Source of the DNA: Bacteroidota bacterium
Lineage (GTDB): Bacteria > Bacteroidota > Bacteroidia > Chitinophagales > Chitinophagaceae
DNA length: 16,841 nt
NCBI GenBank assembly: GCA_029778965.1
Contig: JAKPBL010000538.1
Location: 1 to 16,841, forward strand
Direction: 5' to 3'
Part shown: one piece after another, positions 15,036 through 16,841 of the stretch
How positions within the stretch are numbered: position 1 is the stretch's first letter
Layout: every line of letters starts with the position of its first letter
The notes under the pieces: generated by a model
The model's input: the letters and a program-made list of their open reading frames with translations, nothing else
The model's database searches: none
What the model was told of the DNA's origin: nothing
Made by a program: the position numbers and the translations under genes

Positions 15036-16268
15036 ATGAGTAAGATCAAAGTAGCCAACCCGGTGGTGGAACTGGATGGCGACGAAATGACCAGGATCAT
15101 CTGGCAGTTCATCAAAGACAAATTAATCCTTCCGTACCTGGATGTTGATATCAAATATTTCGATCTCGGTATCGAGCACCGCGATGCAACGAACGACCAG
15201 GTAACGATAGACGCCGCCAATGCCATCAAACAATACGGCGTAGGGATCAAATGCGCTACCATTACGCCCGACGAAGCCCGCGTAAAAGAGTTCAGCCTGA
15301 AGCAAATGTGGAAGAGCCCCAACGGAACGATCCGGAATATTCTCGACGGAACCGTATTCAGGGAACCCATCGTGATTAATAATATTCCCCGCCTGGTCAC
15401 CAACTGGACGGCGCCGATCATTGTAGGCCGCCACGCTTTCGGCGACCAGTACCGCGCTACCGACACGGTTATCAAAGGCAAGGGCAAACTGACCATGACC
15501 TTTACTCCCGAAGGTGGTGGTGAGCCGCAGACTTTTGAAGTGTTCAACTTCAAAGGCGATGGTGTGGCCATGTGCATGTACAATACCGATGAAAGCATTA
15601 TCGGCTTTGCACGCAGTTGCTTCAACATGGCACTCAGCAAAAAATGGCCCCTCTATCTTTCTACCAAAAACACCATTCTGAAGAAATACGACGGTCGCTT
15701 CAAAGACATTTTTGAAGACATCTACCAGAAAGAATTCAAGACTGCGTTCGAAGCGGCAGGCATCGTTTACGAGCACCGCCTCATCGACGATATGGTGGCC
15801 AGCGCATTGAAGTGGAACGGGAACTTTGTATGGGCCTGTAAGAACTATGACGGAGATGTGCAGAGCGATACGGTGGCCCAGGGCTTTGGTTCGCTGGGAC
15901 TGATGACATCGGTGCTGGTAACACCCGACGGCAAAACGCTGGAATCGGAAGCTGCACACGGAACCGTGACCCGTCATTACCGCGACCACCAGGCAGGCAA
16001 GCCTACTTCCACCAATCCGATCGCCTCGATATTCGCGTGGACCCGCGGACTGGCATTCAGGGGAAAGCTTGACGGCAACCAGGCATTGATCGATTTCTGC
16101 CAGGCGCTGGAGCAGGTTTGTATCGAAACCGTGGAAAGCGGTAAAATGACCAAAGACCTGGCCGTTTGTGTACACGGCAATAAGGTCAAGCATGGCGAGC
16201 ACTATCTCTATACGCAGGAATTTCTCGATGCGCTCGATGAAAACCTGCAAAAGAAGCTGAAGAAATAA
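15036..16268 (+). CDS. icd: Isocitrate dehydrogenase (NADP+), eukaryotic-like type II
   Basis: A 410-residue cytoplasmic enzyme that converts isocitrate and NADP+ to 2-oxoglutarate, CO2 and NADPH in the TCA cycle, as a homodimer. It belongs to the eukaryotic-type subfamily (human IDH1/IDH2-like), not the E. coli Icd type. Substrate-binding residues fall at the same numbers as in human IDH1: S94, N96, R100 in [11 protein letters not shown]109 in GTVFRE and R132 in [11 protein letters not shown]. The Lys/Asp catalytic and metal region lies around [30 protein letters not shown], and the C-terminal nucleotide region includes [17 protein letters not shown]. Length matches human IDH1 (414). The ATG at 15036 gives the family N terminus [20 protein letters not shown]. 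It has its own promoter and terminator, so it is monocistronic. Confidence 0.97.
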   Translation: MSKIKVANPVVELDGDEMTRIIWQFIKDKLILPYLDVDIKYFDLGIEHRDATNDQVTIDAANAIKQYGVGIKCATITPDEARVKEFSLKQMWKSPNGTIRNILDGTVFREPIVINNIPRLVTNWTAPIIVGRHAFGDQYRATDTVIKGKGKLTMTFTPEGGGEPQTFEVFNFKGDGVAMCMYNTDESIIGFARSCFNMALSKKWPLYLSTKNTILKKYDGRFKDIFEDIYQKEFKTAFEAAGIVYEHRLIDDMVASALKWNGNFVWACKNYDGDVQSDTVAQGFGSLGLMTSVLVTPDGKTLESEAAHGTVTRHYRDHQAGKPTSTNPIASIFAWTRGLAFRGKLDGNQALIDFCQALEQVCIETVESGKMTKDLAVCVHGNKVKHGEHYLYTQEFLDALDENLQKKLKK

Positions 16269-16294
16269 CCAGTGATAAGCAACAAACAAAAAAG

Positions 16295-16324
16295 GGCTGT
16301 CTCGGTGAGACAGCCTCTTTTTTT
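16295..16324. terminator. Bidirectional intrinsic terminator between icd and the convergent small-protein gene
   Basis: A 9-bp G/C-rich stem (16295-16303, GGCTGTCTC, with 16307-16315, GAGACAGCC) and a 3-base GGT loop. It is followed by TCTTTTTTT on the plus strand and preceded by an A-rich run that gives a U-tract on the minus strand. It starts 26 bp after the icd stop and 23 bp separate its end from the stop of the minus-strand gene. Confidence 0.9.
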
Positions 16325-16347
16325 ACTTACTACTATGCGGGAGAAAC

Positions 16348-16701
16348 TTACTGCTTATTGGCGTTCAGCTTTGACTTCAGCTCGCTGCTGCTGCTCGGCG
16401 TAATCGGCGCCTGCTTTACCGGCTGGTGGGCGCCGATGGCCGGCGTGGAAGCCGATGCAGCCGGTGACGGCGGAACAGTGGGCTTCATTCCGGCAGCCGT
16501 CGCCTGGTAGCCCTGGTAGGCGGCCAGCGATTTGCGGGAACTGTTGGCGGCGATGGCCGCCTTTGCCTTGGGAGACAGTCCGTCGGTGGGCGACGATGGT
16601 TTGCGGTTCTGCTTTATGTGCGGAGCACTTTGCGCGCTGGCCGCAAACCCGGTGAGCACCGATACCGCTGCTATGGCGATGTATTTGATATTCTTTTTCA
16701 T
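16348..16701 (-). CDS. Small exported Pro/Ala/Ser-rich protein of unknown function
   Basis: A 117-residue protein. Residues 1 to about 24 are a clear Sec signal peptide (KKNIKYIAIAAVSVLTGFAASAQS). The mature part has low complexity, rich in Ala, Ser, Pro and Lys (SPKAKAAIAANSSRKSLAAY, VPPSPAASASTPAIGAHQP, TPSSSSELKSKLNANKQ), with no recognised domain and no lipobox; it is probably disordered in the periplasm or outside. The ATG at 16701 is preferred to the in-frame TTG 6 bp upstream. It lies 20 bp downstream of the partial gene at the window end, in the same direction, so the two probably form an operon ended by the terminator at 16295-16324. Confidence 0.75.
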   Translation of the reverse strand: MKKNIKYIAIAAVSVLTGFAASAQSAPHIKQNRKPSSPTDGLSPKAKAAIAANSSRKSLAAYQGYQATAAGMKPTVPPSPAASASTPAIGAHQPVKQAPITPSSSSELKSKLNANKQ

Positions 16702-16721
16702 GGTCAATTCTTTAACAGTTA

Positions 16722-16841
16722 TTATTTAACACTTACCAGTACCTTGATCAACCCGGTGCCCGCACCATCAAAATCGGCCAGCGCTTTACCAATTACCTGT
16801 CCCACTTTTACTTTATCGGGATCGGCTTTCATGGCTGCGCC
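16722..16841 (-). CDS. 3' end of a gene running off the window (C-terminal 39 residues)
   Basis: An open frame enters from the right edge and ends in two consecutive TAA stops (16724-16722, then 16721-16719). The visible C terminus reads KADPDKVKVGQVIGKALADF, then DGAGTGLIKVLVSVK. The pattern of an IGKAL motif followed by G-x-I-K-V-L-V is, as I recall, common at the C-terminal end of Bacteroidota and phage-related surface or tail-fibre-like proteins, but 39 residues are too few to name a family. It is the upstream partner of the small secreted protein gene. Confidence 0.6.
   Translation of the reverse strand, partial: GAAMKADPDKVKVGQVIGKALADFDGAGTGLIKVLVSVK

Noticed and set aside
15123..16289. 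Long open frame (388 codons) on the minus strand opposite icd
   Set aside because: It mirrors the codon pattern of a highly conserved enzyme and shows no domain, signal peptide or promoter.

Overview
The window looks like chromosomal DNA from a member of the Bacteroidota, most probably Chitinophagaceae or a close relative. This rests on lineage-typical genes (DUF4421, DUF4197, Nramp-UspA fusion, PKD-domain protein), lack of strong Shine-Dalgarno sites, and promoter -7 boxes of the TAnnTTTG type. It is gene-dense, with no rRNA, tRNA, CRISPR array, transposase, phage integrase or plasmid function, and no stretch above 300 bases lacks a gene. Nothing seen is a clearly new defence or mobile system; the most unusual signals are in single proteins and intergenic sites.

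Layout. 64-1842 (+): a tail-anchored J-domain protein followed by a secreted beta-propeller lactonase-family protein. 1839-4254 (-): a membrane-anchored SxxK serine hydrolase and a DUF4421 outer-membrane-type protein, 4 bp apart. 4311-6185 (+): a Uup-like ABC-F ATPase. 6168-7376 (-): an MFS transporter, overlapping the ABC-F gene tail to tail. 7427-8158 (-): a DUF4197 lipoprotein. 8271-8990 (+): a secreted FKBP-type prolyl isomerase. 8991-9193: non-coding, dominated by a perfect 35-bp inverted repeat. 9194-9544 (-): a stand-alone PKD-domain protein. 9605-9647: a strong hairpin that should end the next unit. 9665-12304 (-): an unrecognised lipoprotein gene and a short alpha-glucan phosphorylase-like gene, 6 bp apart.

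12305-14945 is the clearest functional module: a DtxR/MntR-type metal regulator with a TTG start and a palindromic operator just upstream, overlapping by 23 bp an Nramp transporter fused to a C-terminal universal-stress-protein domain. It looks like a self-regulated manganese (or iron) uptake unit. 15036-16268 (+) is NADP-type isocitrate dehydrogenase with its own promoter and a terminator shared with the convergent 16348-16841 (-) unit. That unit holds a small Pro/Ala/Ser-rich secreted protein and the 3' end of another gene running off the window.

Most interesting points: the phosphorylase-like protein has Thr where glycogen phosphorylases carry the PLP-binding lysine; the Usp domain fused to the metal transporter has a degenerate nucleotide-binding motif; the MntR operator lies between divergent transcription units; and there is a 35-bp perfect palindrome built from CTTTGC units.
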